From Zobellia barbeyronii (GTDB lineage: Bacteria; Bacteroidota; Bacteroidia; Flavobacteriales; Flavobacteriaceae), in NCBI RefSeq assembly GCF_018603515.1, contig NZ_JACATN010000002.1:962077-1026076 (forward strand): a DNA stretch of 64,000 bases, read 5' to 3'. Within the stretch, counting starts at the first letter, position 1. Each line of letters opens with the position of its first letter. Made by a program: the position numbers and the translations under genes. The notes under the pieces are model-generated. The model ran no database searches and was not told the DNA's origin. It saw only the letters and a program-made list of their open reading frames with translations. Of this stretch, positions 55,948 to 64,000 are shown in pieces.

Positions 55948-56013
55948 AGATAAAATAGTGCCAATAGCGGTTAACCCATGTAAAAAGATTTTTTTGCTTT
56001 AGTCCTTTATTTG
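55948..56013 (+). promoter_or_regulatory. PUL element copy 4 and -7 box (sulfatase gene)
   Basis: Element 55948-55978 has AGATAAAATAGTGCC, a 6-base gap, then GGTTAACCCA. After exactly 27 bases is TTTATTTG (56006-56013), identical to copy 3. The ATG is 153 bases further on; the long leader shows no terminator or riboswitch fold I can recognise. Confidence 0.78.
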
Positions 56014-56166
56014 TAATACTTGGAATCCTGAAAAATTCTGTTAAAGGCATGAACCATGCTCCCGGAAATTCATAGCCTATCTCTTTAACAATTCAGAAAA
56101 AGGAGAATCGGCTCACAATACATTCAAAAATATCGCTTTGCAAAAACCTAAATTAAATTTATAGCT

Positions 56167-57648
56167 ATGGCAATTCACTTTAATCATTTTAAACTATTTC
56201 TATACGCTTCCGTTCTGGCTGTTACGACCACAGGAATAGCTCAAGAAACTCGTCCTAATATTCTTGTTGTTCTATGTGACGACCTCGGTTATGCAGATGT
56301 AGGCTTTAACGGCTCTACGGATATCATAACACCGGAACTTGATAAATTAGCTCAGAACGGTTCTATTTTTACTTCAGCCTATGTTGCTCATCCTTTCTGT
56401 GGGCCAAGCCGATCGGCAATAATGACTGGCAGATACCCTCACCTAACTGGTACCGCTTACAACCTGTTTCACAACAGTAGTCAAAATGACGATGACAATA
56501 TGGGCATTCCTGTAGAGGAGACTTATATGGCCAAAGTCTTGCAAAAAGCAGGATATTACACCAGCGCTATTGGAAAGTGGCACCTAGGATCAGCTCCAAA
56601 ATTTCACCCTAACAAAAGAGGGTTCGATAATTTTTATGGCTTTTTAGGAGGAGGTCACGACTACTTCCCACATGAATATAACAAGACCTATGATGCACAA
56701 ATGCAATCTGGTAATAAGAATATTAGAGATTATGTATTTCCGATGGAGCATAACGGAAAGCCTGCCAACGAAACAGAATATATAACGGATGGGTTTTCTC
56801 GCGAGGCGAGTAACGATATTAAAATAGCGGCTAAAAAGAAACAACCTTTCTTTATCTACTTGGCCTACAATGCACCACACGTACCACTTCAAGCTAAGGC
56901 TGAAGACATAGCCAAGTTTGCCAATATAAAAGACAAAGACCGAAGAACTTACGCTGCCATGGTTTATGCAGTAGACCGTGGTGTTGGAAAAATTGTAGAG
57001 ACTTTAAAAGAAACGAACCAGCTGGACAATACTTTGATTGTTTTCTTGAGTGACAATGGAGGTAACTTTGATCACGGCGCAAATAACTACCCTTTAAAAG
57101 GAACTAAAGGCGATACTTGGGAAGGTGGTTACCGCGTACCAATGTTCTTTCATTGGCCAAAGAAAATTAAGAAACAACAGCGTTTTGATTTCCCTGTTTC
57201 TTCTCTTGACCTCTACCCTACTTTTTCCGAACTCGCCGAAGCGAAACTTCCTGAAGGCAAAAAATTGGATGGCAAAAATATCATGGATGATGTATTACAA
57301 AATACAGAACCCTACAAAGACGATTTTATTTATTCTCTGCGATACCGTGAAGGTTACAATGATGTGGGTGCAAGACTTGGCGATTGGAAAATTACAAGAA
57401 TGGGCAATGAGCCATGGAGTCTTCATAACATAACGAAAGATATAGGCGAAAAGAAAAACCTAGCAGGCCGTTACCCAGAACGTTTAAAAGAAATGATAGC
57501 CAGAACCGAAGAATGGACAAAGAGCTTTGTAAAGCCTTTATGGTATTATTCCGTAAAGGATAAAGAGTTGTGGGAGAGTGGTCAAATGCCGAATTATGAA
57601 GCTACTTTTGAAGTAGATAAACTGGTTGATAGTCCTTATCACAAATAA
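56167..57648 (+). CDS. Secreted type I (S1) sulfatase
   Basis: 493 aa. Signal peptide to about residue 25 (TTTGIAQ). Core motifs: RPNILVVLCDDLGYADVG (metal Asp pair), formylglycine motif FCGPSRSAIMTGRYPH (C-x-P-x-R), IGKWHLGSAPKFHPNKRGFD and FLSDNGGNFDHG. It lacks the C-terminal extension of the sulfatase at 48132 and uses C-x-P rather than C-x-A, so the two belong to different S1 subfamilies and probably remove sulfates at different positions. Own element-driven promoter; closed by the bidirectional terminator at 57671. Confidence 0.94.
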   Translation: MAIHFNHFKLFLYASVLAVTTTGIAQETRPNILVVLCDDLGYADVGFNGSTDIITPELDKLAQNGSIFTSAYVAHPFCGPSRSAIMTGRYPHLTGTAYNLFHNSSQNDDDNMGIPVEETYMAKVLQKAGYYTSAIGKWHLGSAPKFHPNKRGFDNFYGFLGGGHDYFPHEYNKTYDAQMQSGNKNIRDYVFPMEHNGKPANETEYITDGFSREASNDIKIAAKKKQPFFIYLAYNAPHVPLQAKAEDIAKFANIKDKDRRTYAAMVYAVDRGVGKIVETLKETNQLDNTLIVFLSDNGGNFDHGANNYPLKGTKGDTWEGGYRVPMFFHWPKKIKKQQRFDFPVSSLDLYPTFSELAEAKLPEGKKLDGKNIMDDVLQNTEPYKDDFIYSLRYREGYNDVGARLGDWKITRMGNEPWSLHNITKDIGEKKNLAGRYPERLKEMIARTEEWTKSFVKPLWYYSVKDKELWESGQMPNYEATFEVDKLVDSPYHK

Positions 57649-57666
57649 TAGTTACAACTACTAAAT

Positions 57667-57698
57667 AAAAAGAGCCCCGTATGTACGGGGCTCTTTTC
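57667..57698. terminator. Bidirectional terminator between sulfatase and rny
   Basis: AGAGCCCCGTA (57671-57681) and TACGGGGCTCT (57684-57694) form an 11-bp inverted repeat flanked by AAAA on the left and TTTT on the right, so it can stop the sulfatase transcript (+) and the rny transcript (-). Confidence 0.93.
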
Positions 57699-57720
57699 TA
57701 TTATACAAGAATATTATATT

Positions 57721-59289
57721 CTATTTTGCTACGTTTACTGAACGGGTTTCCCTTATTACAGTAACCTTTACCTGTCCAGGATATGTCATATCCGTCTGTA
57801 TCTTCTGTGAAATCTCAAAAGACAACTGAGCCGCTTTCTCGTCATTCACTTTTTCACTTTCAACGATTACCCTTAGCTCACGTCCTGCTTGAATAGCATA
57901 GGCCTTTTGAACTCCACCAAAACTGAAAGCAACCTCTTCAAGGTCTTTTAAACGTTGAATGTATGAATCTAACACTTGTCTACGTGCTCCTGGTCTTGCT
58001 CCGCTAATAGCATCACAAACCTGAACGATAGGCGCAATAAGTGTCTTCATTTCTATTTCATCGTGGTGAGCACCAATAGCGTTACACACGTCTGGTTTTT
58101 CACCATATTTCTCAGCCCATTGCATACCTAAAATAGCATGTGGTGTTTCTACCTCAGCTTCGGTATTAGGCACTTTACCTATATCATGTAAAAGTCCAGC
58201 ACGTTTGGCCAGTTTTGGATTTAACCCAAGCTCTGCAGCCATTACACCACATAACTTAGCAACTTCTCTAGAGTGCTGTAATAAGTTTTGACCGTAAGAA
58301 GAACGGTATTTCATTCGGCCAACAGCACGAACCAATTCAGGATGCAAACCATGAACACCCAAATCAATAACGGTACGTTTACCGACCTCTACGATTTCTT
58401 GTTCTATTTGATTCTCTGTCTTTTTAACTATTTCCTCTATACGTGCCGGGTGTATTCTACCATCCGTTACTAGCTTGTGTAAAGAAAGCCTTGCAACTTC
58501 ACGACGAACAGAATCAAAACAAGAAAGAATAATAGCCTCTGGCGTATCATCTACGATAATTTCAACACCTGTAGCTGCTTCCAAAGCTCGGATGTTTCTT
58601 CCCTCTCTACCAATAATTCTACCCTTAACATCATCAGATTCCAAGTTAAAAACAGACACACAGTTTTCTACTGCTTCTTCCGTTCCTATACGTTGAATTG
58701 TATTTATTATGATTTTCTTGGCCTCTTGTTGAGCTGTTAACTTAGCCTCCTCTACAGTAGTTTGTATATAGGCCATAGCATCTGTCTTGGCCGTTTCCTT
58801 CAACGACTGCATTAATTGCCCTTTAGCATCATCTGCTGAAAGTCCAGAAATAACTTCTAGCTGTTGTACTTGATTTTTGTGAAGCTTTTCTAGTTCGCTT
58901 TGCTTCTTTTCAAGAAACTCTTCTTTGTGGGTAACTTCTTTTAATTTACCGTCAAGTTGAATGTTGAGTTTTTTGCTTTTTGCCAATTCATTACTAACCT
59001 GAGACTCTTTATCACGAGTACGCTTTTCTGCCTCACCAATTTTTTTATCCTTGGATATAATAACTTTTTCGTGCTCTGCCTTTAACTCTAAAAATTTCTC
59101 CTTGGCTTGAAAAATTTTGTCTTTCTTAATATTTTCGCCTTCTGTCTTGGCGGCACTAACTATCGTGTTCGCCTCGCTTTTAGCGTTGGAAAGAGTTTTT
59201 GAGGCTTTTCCCTTTTCCATGAATTTTGCGATGGCAAATCCAATCGCAAGGCCGACGATGCCGGCTATTATAAGTGTTGCACTATCCAT
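57721..59289 (-). CDS. rny: Ribonuclease Y
   Basis: 522 aa, standard length. N-terminal membrane helix ([18 protein letters not shown]), a long coiled coil (about 30-200), a KH domain with [21 protein letters not shown], and an HD phosphohydrolase domain with LLHDIGKVP and later AHHDEIE. It is the membrane-anchored endoribonuclease that starts mRNA decay. It lies downstream of zapA and the 6S-like RNA on the same strand; the RNA's terminator-like T-run separates them. Confidence 0.97.
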   Translation of the reverse strand: MDSATLIIAGIVGLAIGFAIAKFMEKGKASKTLSNAKSEANTIVSAAKTEGENIKKDKIFQAKEKFLELKAEHEKVIISKDKKIGEAEKRTRDKESQVSNELAKSKKLNIQLDGKLKEVTHKEEFLEKKQSELEKLHKNQVQQLEVISGLSADDAKGQLMQSLKETAKTDAMAYIQTTVEEAKLTAQQEAKKIIINTIQRIGTEEAVENCVSVFNLESDDVKGRIIGREGRNIRALEAATGVEIIVDDTPEAIILSCFDSVRREVARLSLHKLVTDGRIHPARIEEIVKKTENQIEQEIVEVGKRTVIDLGVHGLHPELVRAVGRMKYRSSYGQNLLQHSREVAKLCGVMAAELGLNPKLAKRAGLLHDIGKVPNTEAEVETPHAILGMQWAEKYGEKPDVCNAIGAHHDEIEMKTLIAPIVQVCDAISGARPGARRQVLDSYIQRLKDLEEVAFSFGGVQKAYAIQAGRELRVIVESEKVNDEKAAQLSFEISQKIQTDMTYPGQVKVTVIRETRSVNVAK

Positions 59290-59380
59290 ATATCTAACAA
59301 TTTAGGTTTGAACGCGCTTGAGTACTTAGAGCTGTACATGAAGAATGATGTACCGACCACAGTTGCTCAAACAAATCCAT

Positions 59381-59549
59381 AAAAAAAGCCCACATCAGAG
59401 AAGTTTTGTACAAACTCCAATAAACAGGTTTAGGGCTACAAGACTGATCAAGAATCCCTATACGAGTAGGGCCTGCTTTTACAATCTAAACTCACCCTTT
59501 TTAAACAAAATTAATGTTGAGTTTGTCAAAAGGTAATACCAATGTGGGC
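59381..59549 (-). ncRNA. ssrS: 6S-like RNA (6S-Flavo type)
   Basis: The gap between zapA and rny folds, on the minus strand, into an extended rod. The 5' GCCCACAT (59549-59542) pairs perfectly with 3' ATGTGGGC (59395-59388), which is followed by seven Ts. Inside, ACAAACTC (59526-59519) pairs with GAGTTTGT (59417-59410) across an internal loop, and the centre holds a large irregular bubble with a small CCCTA/TAGGG hairpin. This closing stem, irregular helix and central bubble, at about 169 nt, is the architecture of 6S RNA, which mimics an open promoter and holds RNA polymerase. E. coli also has ssrS beside zapA. I know of a 6S-Flavo class but could not run its model. Confidence 0.72.
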
Positions 59550-59577
59550 AGTAACTTATGTATTTTAAAGAACGTAT

Positions 59578-59874
59578 TTATTTTATACCAAGCTTGGAGG
59601 TAACCAAATCATCTAACGCTTTAAGGCGTTCAGTTGCGTTTAGGGTTCCTTCGGACTGATCAATACCGCGTTGCTCTATTTTAGATGCAAATTGTAAGGC
59701 ACACATGGCCAAAACATCTTGTTTATCTCGCACTGCGTAACTCTGTTCAAACTTTTTTGCCAATTGCTCAATGTTCTTCGCTGCCTTTCGCAAGCCTTCT
59801 TCTTGGCTTGGATCGATAGTCAAAGGGTACACCCTATCTGCTATGGAAAGCTTAATTTTTAGCTTTTCTGACAT
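59578..59874 (-). CDS. zapA: Cell division protein ZapA
   Basis: 98 aa, normal ZapA length. N-terminal beta hairpin (LKIKLSIADRVYPLTIDPSQEEGLRKAA) and a C-terminal coiled-coil helix with the conserved DKQDVLAMCALQFASKIEQ. ZapA cross-links FtsZ filaments at the division ring. The 96-aa coiled-coil protein is encoded 15 bases upstream on the same strand, a pairing common in Bacteroidota, and a 6S-like RNA follows. Confidence 0.94.
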   Translation of the reverse strand: MSEKLKIKLSIADRVYPLTIDPSQEEGLRKAAKNIEQLAKKFEQSYAVRDKQDVLAMCALQFASKIEQRGIDQSEGTLNATERLKALDDLVTSKLGIK

Positions 59875-59889
59875 TTTATCTTTTGAACA

Positions 59890-60180
59890 TTATTCCGAAA
59901 GTTGTGCTATGCAATAGTCCAACTCTCTGATCAATGTATTTATTTTAAGCTTAGCTTCAGTTTTATTTGTATTACTGCCAAGCATTGAGTTTGCGAGCTT
60001 CAACGAGTTGTATTTCTCTTCCCACATAGAAACGGAATCCAACACTTTGTCCTTGTCCTCTTTAATATCATTAAGCTCCTCTTGCAATCTATTGTTGGAT
60101 TGGTGAAGCACCTCCAACTTGTGCAAAAGCTTGCTTATTTTATTCTCTAAAGAGTCGACAACTTTGACTAATTCACTCAT
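59890..60180 (-). CDS. Small coiled-coil protein encoded with zapA
   Basis: 96 aa, almost entirely one heptad-repeat coiled coil (LVKVVDSLENKISKLLHKLEVLHQ onward; LQEELNDIKEDKDKVL), with no signal peptide. It lies 15 bases upstream of zapA and is probably its operon partner. By length, fold and position it may play a ZapB-like role, bridging ZapA to other divisome parts, but the sequence alone does not show homology. The 193-base gap upstream, shared with the divergent M23 gene, shows only a weak TAATTTCG box at 60347. Confidence 0.85.
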   Translation of the reverse strand: MSELVKVVDSLENKISKLLHKLEVLHQSNNRLQEELNDIKEDKDKVLDSVSMWEEKYNSLKLANSMLGSNTNKTEAKLKINTLIRELDYCIAQLSE

Positions 60181-60373
60181 AAATCAAACGCAATGCATTT
60201 TACACAAAGTTAACATACCTGCCCTTACTTAGCAATACTTTTTTGAATTATTCTTCAAGTAATACTTTAAGGCCTTAAATAACGTTGGTTAAAGAAGATG
60301 TGTCATTTTTCGTGCTAGATATTTTCAAGAATTCAAACGGTTTGGCTAATTTCGTATCACTGTCCAAAAAATT

Positions 60374-62065
60374 ATGAGAAAACTTTTTGTAGCCCTTTTA
60401 TTATTCATAACCGCTATTGGTACCTCCCAAGAGAAATATCCGCAAGATGCGTTTAGATCTCCGGTAGACATTCCCTTAGTTCTTGCGGGTACATTTGGCG
60501 AACTGCGTTCAAACCATTTTCATTCTGGTATTGATATTAAAACAGAGCAACGTGAAGGACTGCCTATCTACGCCATTGCAGACGGTAGTGTTACCCGTGT
60601 TAAAGTCTCTCATTGGGGCTACGGAAAAGTACTATACATTGCACACCCAAATGGCTACACCTCTGTTTACGGGCATCTTCAGAAATTTGCTCCTAAAATT
60701 CAAGAATTTGTAAAGAAGTTACAGTACAAGAAAAAATTGTACGAGGTTGAAGATTTTCCTGAATATGCCGAAATAAAAGTCGAAAAAGGAGAAATTATCG
60801 CCTACGGCGGAAACACTGGAGGATCTTCCGGACCGCACCTTCATTTTGAAATTAGAAGCAGTATCTCAGAAAAACCTACAAACCCTCTACTCTATGGTTT
60901 TGATGTTAGAGATGCTACAAACCCCACATTACAGAAAATATACGGTTTTCCATTATCTGACGATGCGCAAATCAATCAGAATAAAAATACTACCGCAATT
61001 AATTTTACCAGACAAAAAGACGGAACTTTTTTAGCGGACCCTGTTTATGCTACCGGAACTATAGGACTTGGTTTTATTGGTTATGATCGTCAAGATCTTG
61101 CCGCCAACCATAACGGTTTATACTCCGTACAGCAATTGGTGAATGGAAAAGTTTATACTGATTATGACCTGGAGTCCTTCTCTTTTGGTGAAACCAGGTA
61201 TATTAACACTTTAATAGATTACTACTACTATGGCAAATACCGCCAGCGAATTCAATTGCTTTATAAAGCTCCCGGAAATAGATTAAGCATCTATAACAAA
61301 CTTGAAAATGACGGGAAAATAGTGGTTCGTGAAGGACTGAGCTATAAAGTAGAATTATTGATAAAAGATTATGCGGGTAATCTAACAAAAGCCATCATAC
61401 CTGTAGAGGGCAAAAAAGAACCTGTAAAAGTTGAAAAGGACGAAAAAAAGACGGAAAACTATGTCATTGCCAAAAAACCGAACAATTACGATTTAGGTGC
61501 TGCAAAAGTATATTTTCCTTCAAATACTTTTTATGATGATTTTTATATCGATCTAAAGAAAGATGACGATACCGTTAGGATACACAATTCCCGTGTGGCC
61601 GCTCACCGGAATTTCACTATTACTTTTGATGTAACAAAATATACCGAAGCAGAGAAAAAACAAATGTTCATTGCAAGACTTAACAGTAGATTACGACCAT
61701 CACATGCCTCTACTTATAAGCGCGGCACAACGTTTACCACTAGAACCAGGAACTTGGGCACCTACACTCTTGCGAAAGACACAATCGCCCCAAAAATTCA
61801 AACCAAAAATTTCAAAGAAAAACAGTGGTTAAATAATTATCATTACCTCAGCGTACGTATTACGGATGACCTTAGCGGTATAGACACCTATTCTGCTACT
61901 ATTAATGGGGAATGGATTCTTATGGAGTATGAGCCAAAGACCAACACACTTACCTATAATTTTGACGATGTTATTCTTGACAAAAAAGAATGCAAACTTG
62001 AAGTTACAGTAACCGACAATGTTGGTAATACAAACATTATGACCAGTACTTTTTACAGAAAATGA
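60374..62065 (+). CDS. Secreted M23-family metallopeptidase
   Basis: 563 aa. Signal peptide MRKLFVALLLFITAIGTSQ. The LytM/M23 domain is near the N-terminus: FHSGIDIKTEQREGLPIYA (zinc His and Asp), ADGSVTRVKVSHWGYGKVLYI, YGHLQKF and SSGPHLHFEIR (HxH). An insert near residues 115-140 interrupts the usual spacing. The C-terminal 350 residues are beta-rich and lack a named domain. It probably cuts peptidoglycan cross-links or acts as a division/envelope factor. The TonB receptor gene follows eight bases after the stop. Confidence 0.92.
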   Translation: MRKLFVALLLFITAIGTSQEKYPQDAFRSPVDIPLVLAGTFGELRSNHFHSGIDIKTEQREGLPIYAIADGSVTRVKVSHWGYGKVLYIAHPNGYTSVYGHLQKFAPKIQEFVKKLQYKKKLYEVEDFPEYAEIKVEKGEIIAYGGNTGGSSGPHLHFEIRSSISEKPTNPLLYGFDVRDATNPTLQKIYGFPLSDDAQINQNKNTTAINFTRQKDGTFLADPVYATGTIGLGFIGYDRQDLAANHNGLYSVQQLVNGKVYTDYDLESFSFGETRYINTLIDYYYYGKYRQRIQLLYKAPGNRLSIYNKLENDGKIVVREGLSYKVELLIKDYAGNLTKAIIPVEGKKEPVKVEKDEKKTENYVIAKKPNNYDLGAAKVYFPSNTFYDDFYIDLKKDDDTVRIHNSRVAAHRNFTITFDVTKYTEAEKKQMFIARLNSRLRPSHASTYKRGTTFTTRTRNLGTYTLAKDTIAPKIQTKNFKEKQWLNNYHYLSVRITDDLSGIDTYSATINGEWILMEYEPKTNTLTYNFDDVILDKKECKLEVTVTDNVGNTNIMTSTFYRK

Positions 62066-62072
62066 CACCTCT

Positions 62073-63995
62073 TTGAAGTGCACTAGACTTATTCTGCTTT
62101 TTGTACTATTCGGTTTTACACTTCACATAAGTGCGCAGACCGCTACCCTAACCGGCATTGTACTGAACAACGAAAATGAACCTTTGCAAGAGGTAAATAT
62201 TGCAATTGGGTCAATTGGCACTTTTTCTGACGAAAACGGATTTTACTCACTTCAAGTAACCGCCGACGAAGCCATTACCGTAACTTTCTCTCATTTAGGT
62301 CATGAGAATGTAGTGCTGGAAAACCTAGTTCTTAATACCAACGAAGTTTTTGAATTCAATCCCGTTCTAAGTACGAATACCATACAAATTGCTGGAGTAA
62401 CCATTACGCCCACAGGCAAAAAATCCGTTACAGGAATCATCACTGTGAGTCCAGAAATCGTACGTAATATTCCAGGTGCAAATGCAGGTGTTGAAAATAT
62501 TCTAAAGCTATTACCTGGTGTTTCTTCAAGTAATGAGTTAAGTACCCAATACAACGTGAGAGGTGGTAATTATGATGAAAACCTGGTGTATGTTAATGAA
62601 ATTGAAGTCTATCGTCCTTTTCTAGTTCGCTCTGCCCAACAAGAAGGAATGAGTTTTGTAAATAGTGATATGGTTCAAAATGTACGGTTTTCTTCGGGAG
62701 GGTTTCAAGCTAAGTATGGAGACAAACTTTCTTCCGTATTAGATATTACCTATAAAAAACCTTCGGAAACCGGAGTACAAATAGACCTTAGCTTTTTGGG
62801 AGCGAGTGCAACCGTGGAAACCGTTTCTAAAAACAAAAAATTAAGCACCATAAGTGGGGTGCGTTATAGAAATAATGGTTTGCTCGTTAATAGCCAACAG
62901 ACCAACACCAACTTCAACCCTACTTTTGCAGATGCCCAGACTTTTACGACCTATCGGTTTTCGAACAAATTCCATCTAGATTTTTTAGGTAACATTTCTA
63001 TCAACGATTACCAAAACGAACCTCTAAAAAGGCAAACTAATTTTGGAACCATTTCAGAACCAAAATCTCTTGTGGTCTTTTATCAAGGTGAAGAAAACAA
63101 CAGATACAATACAGTTCTAGGAGCCTTAAAGGGTAACTATTTTTTAAACGACAATACGACCTTAAAGCTTATAGCTTCTCTCTACCACACTACAGAAGAG
63201 GAATACTCAGATGTAATTGCTCAGTATGCTTTGGGCAGTGTTGATAGTGATTTATCTAGCGATTCTTTTGGCAGCGCAACCAACCTACGAGGGATTGGCA
63301 CACAATTTAACAGAGCCAGAAATGAACTAGATGCTTTGATTTTTAATCTATCACACAAAGGCAATCATACCTCAGAAAACAAAGTGCTGGAATGGGGTTT
63401 AAAATATACCCATGAAGACATTCGTGATCAATTACGAGAATCAGAATTTATAGACTCTGTCGGCTTTTTTGTTCGCCCACCTTTACCTGAATTCAGTAAT
63501 AATCAACCCGAAGAGCCTTTTGAGTCTCCCCTTGTTGCCTATGACGGTGTAAATGCAACAAATTTTGTAAAAACCGACCGGTTTTCGGGATTTGTTCAAT
63601 TTAGCAACCGTTTAAATATAGCAACACACAACGTTTACTACAATCTTGGAATTCGCGCGCAATATTGGTCCGTTAGTGGCAAGGATATTAAAACTTCATC
63701 ACAGACAGTAGTAAGTCCGCGTGGGCAAGTTTCCTTAAAACCCAATTGGAAGAGAGACATGCTTTTTAGGCTCTCGGGCGGTCTTTATCACCAACCTCCT
63801 TTTTATCGTGAGCTACGTGATCAAACCGGCACTATAAACCCAGATGTAAAAGCACAAGAATCTATTCACTTCGTTTTAGGCAATGAGTATTCCTTCAATC
63901 TATGGGAACGTCCTTTTACACTAATGAGTGAAGTATATTATAAGAAACTCAATAACGTGAACACCTATACTCTAGAAGACGTGCGCATACGATAG
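62073..63995 (+). CDS. TonB-dependent outer-membrane receptor, frame ends early at TAG
   Basis: 640 aa in this frame, starting at a TTG that alone yields signal peptide LKCTRLILLFVLFGFTLHISAQ (read with initiator Met); no ATG fits. A carboxypeptidase-like beta-sandwich (residues 22-110), a plug domain (ENILKLLPGVSSSNELSTQYNVRGGNYDENLVYVNEIEVY) and the first part of a beta-barrel follow. Flavobacterial relatives continue after VRIR with a Tyr and a few hundred further barrel residues; here the codon is TAG at 63993-63995, five bases before the window edge. So it is either a truncated/pseudogenised receptor or a base error. Not a SusC next to a SusD. Confidence 0.8.
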   Translation: MKCTRLILLFVLFGFTLHISAQTATLTGIVLNNENEPLQEVNIAIGSIGTFSDENGFYSLQVTADEAITVTFSHLGHENVVLENLVLNTNEVFEFNPVLSTNTIQIAGVTITPTGKKSVTGIITVSPEIVRNIPGANAGVENILKLLPGVSSSNELSTQYNVRGGNYDENLVYVNEIEVYRPFLVRSAQQEGMSFVNSDMVQNVRFSSGGFQAKYGDKLSSVLDITYKKPSETGVQIDLSFLGASATVETVSKNKKLSTISGVRYRNNGLLVNSQQTNTNFNPTFADAQTFTTYRFSNKFHLDFLGNISINDYQNEPLKRQTNFGTISEPKSLVVFYQGEENNRYNTVLGALKGNYFLNDNTTLKLIASLYHTTEEEYSDVIAQYALGSVDSDLSSDSFGSATNLRGIGTQFNRARNELDALIFNLSHKGNHTSENKVLEWGLKYTHEDIRDQLRESEFIDSVGFFVRPPLPEFSNNQPEEPFESPLVAYDGVNATNFVKTDRFSGFVQFSNRLNIATHNVYYNLGIRAQYWSVSGKDIKTSSQTVVSPRGQVSLKPNWKRDMLFRLSGGLYHQPPFYRELRDQTGTINPDVKAQESIHFVLGNEYSFNLWERPFTLMSEVYYKKLNNVNTYTLEDVRIR

Positions 63996-64000
63996 GTGGC

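Noticed and set aside
62073..63995. SusC of a SusCD pair for the carrageenan cluster
   Set aside because: It follows an M23 peptidase in core genome, has no SusD partner visible, lacks the shared element and shows the sequence of a general TonB-dependent receptor.
1..64000. CRISPR array, insertion sequence or rRNA operon
   Set aside because: No regularly spaced long repeats, transposase or integrase motifs, or rRNA sequence were found on reading the window.

Overview
The window looks like a chromosomal segment of a marine flavobacterium (Bacteroidota, Flavobacteriaceae, probably Zobellia or a close relative). The evidence is AT-rich DNA, TAnnTTTG-type -7 promoter boxes, almost no Shine-Dalgarno sequences, TonB/M23/ZapA/RNase Y housekeeping genes of flavobacterial type, and a sulfated-galactan utilisation cluster with the gene content known from Zobellia galactanivorans. 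Species assignment is inference; no search was run.

Bases 1-13.8 kb are a very AT-rich defence island, all on the + strand and nearly gapless. It holds a DUF262/DUF1524 (GmrSD-like) protein cut by the left edge, Type I HsdM and HsdS, an 87-aa unknown, a small PD-(D/E)XK-like protein, and two giant ORFs. Together the giants carry a DEDDh exonuclease, a RecQ helicase split exactly between its two RecA lobes by an ATGA overlap, and a UvrD/SF1 helicase. No HsdR is visible. The island ends at tRNA-Pro(GGG), with a decayed tRNA-Ser-like 3' end and short direct repeats beside it.

Bases 13.9-24.8 kb (- strand) carry secreted carbohydrate-related proteins: an esterase, a VanX-like dipeptidase, a DUF5060 TIM-barrel lipoprotein, a probable periplasmic sugar-oxidation module (exported TIM-barrel protein, Tat-carrying small subunit, Fe-S GMC dehydrogenase), a DUF255 protein and a sialate O-acetylesterase. 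A Tat-exported Gfo/Idh/MocA oxidoreductase and the GDP-L-fucose pair gmd-fcl follow on the + strand (24.9-28.6 kb).

Bases 28.7-37.8 kb (- strand) form a seven-gene operon of uncharacterised sugar-catabolic type. Bases 38.3-57.6 kb (+ strand) form a carrageenan-type catabolic regulon: AraC regulator, GntP and RhaT permeases, the 3,6-anhydro-D-galactose pathway (cycloisomerase, dehydrogenase, DgoK-type kinase, DgoA-type aldolase), a GH129, two GH127s (one lipoprotein, one cytosolic), an MFS sugar porter and two S1 sulfatases. Four transcription units here share a 31-bp element, a 21-bp-period direct repeat, each exactly 27 nt upstream of a -7 box. It is the best candidate operator for the adjacent AraC protein. 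No SusC/SusD pair and no endo-carrageenase lie in the window.

Bases 57.7-64 kb are core genome: rny, a 6S-like RNA, zapA, a coiled-coil protein, an M23 peptidase and a TonB-dependent receptor whose frame ends at an unexpected TAG five bases before the window edge.
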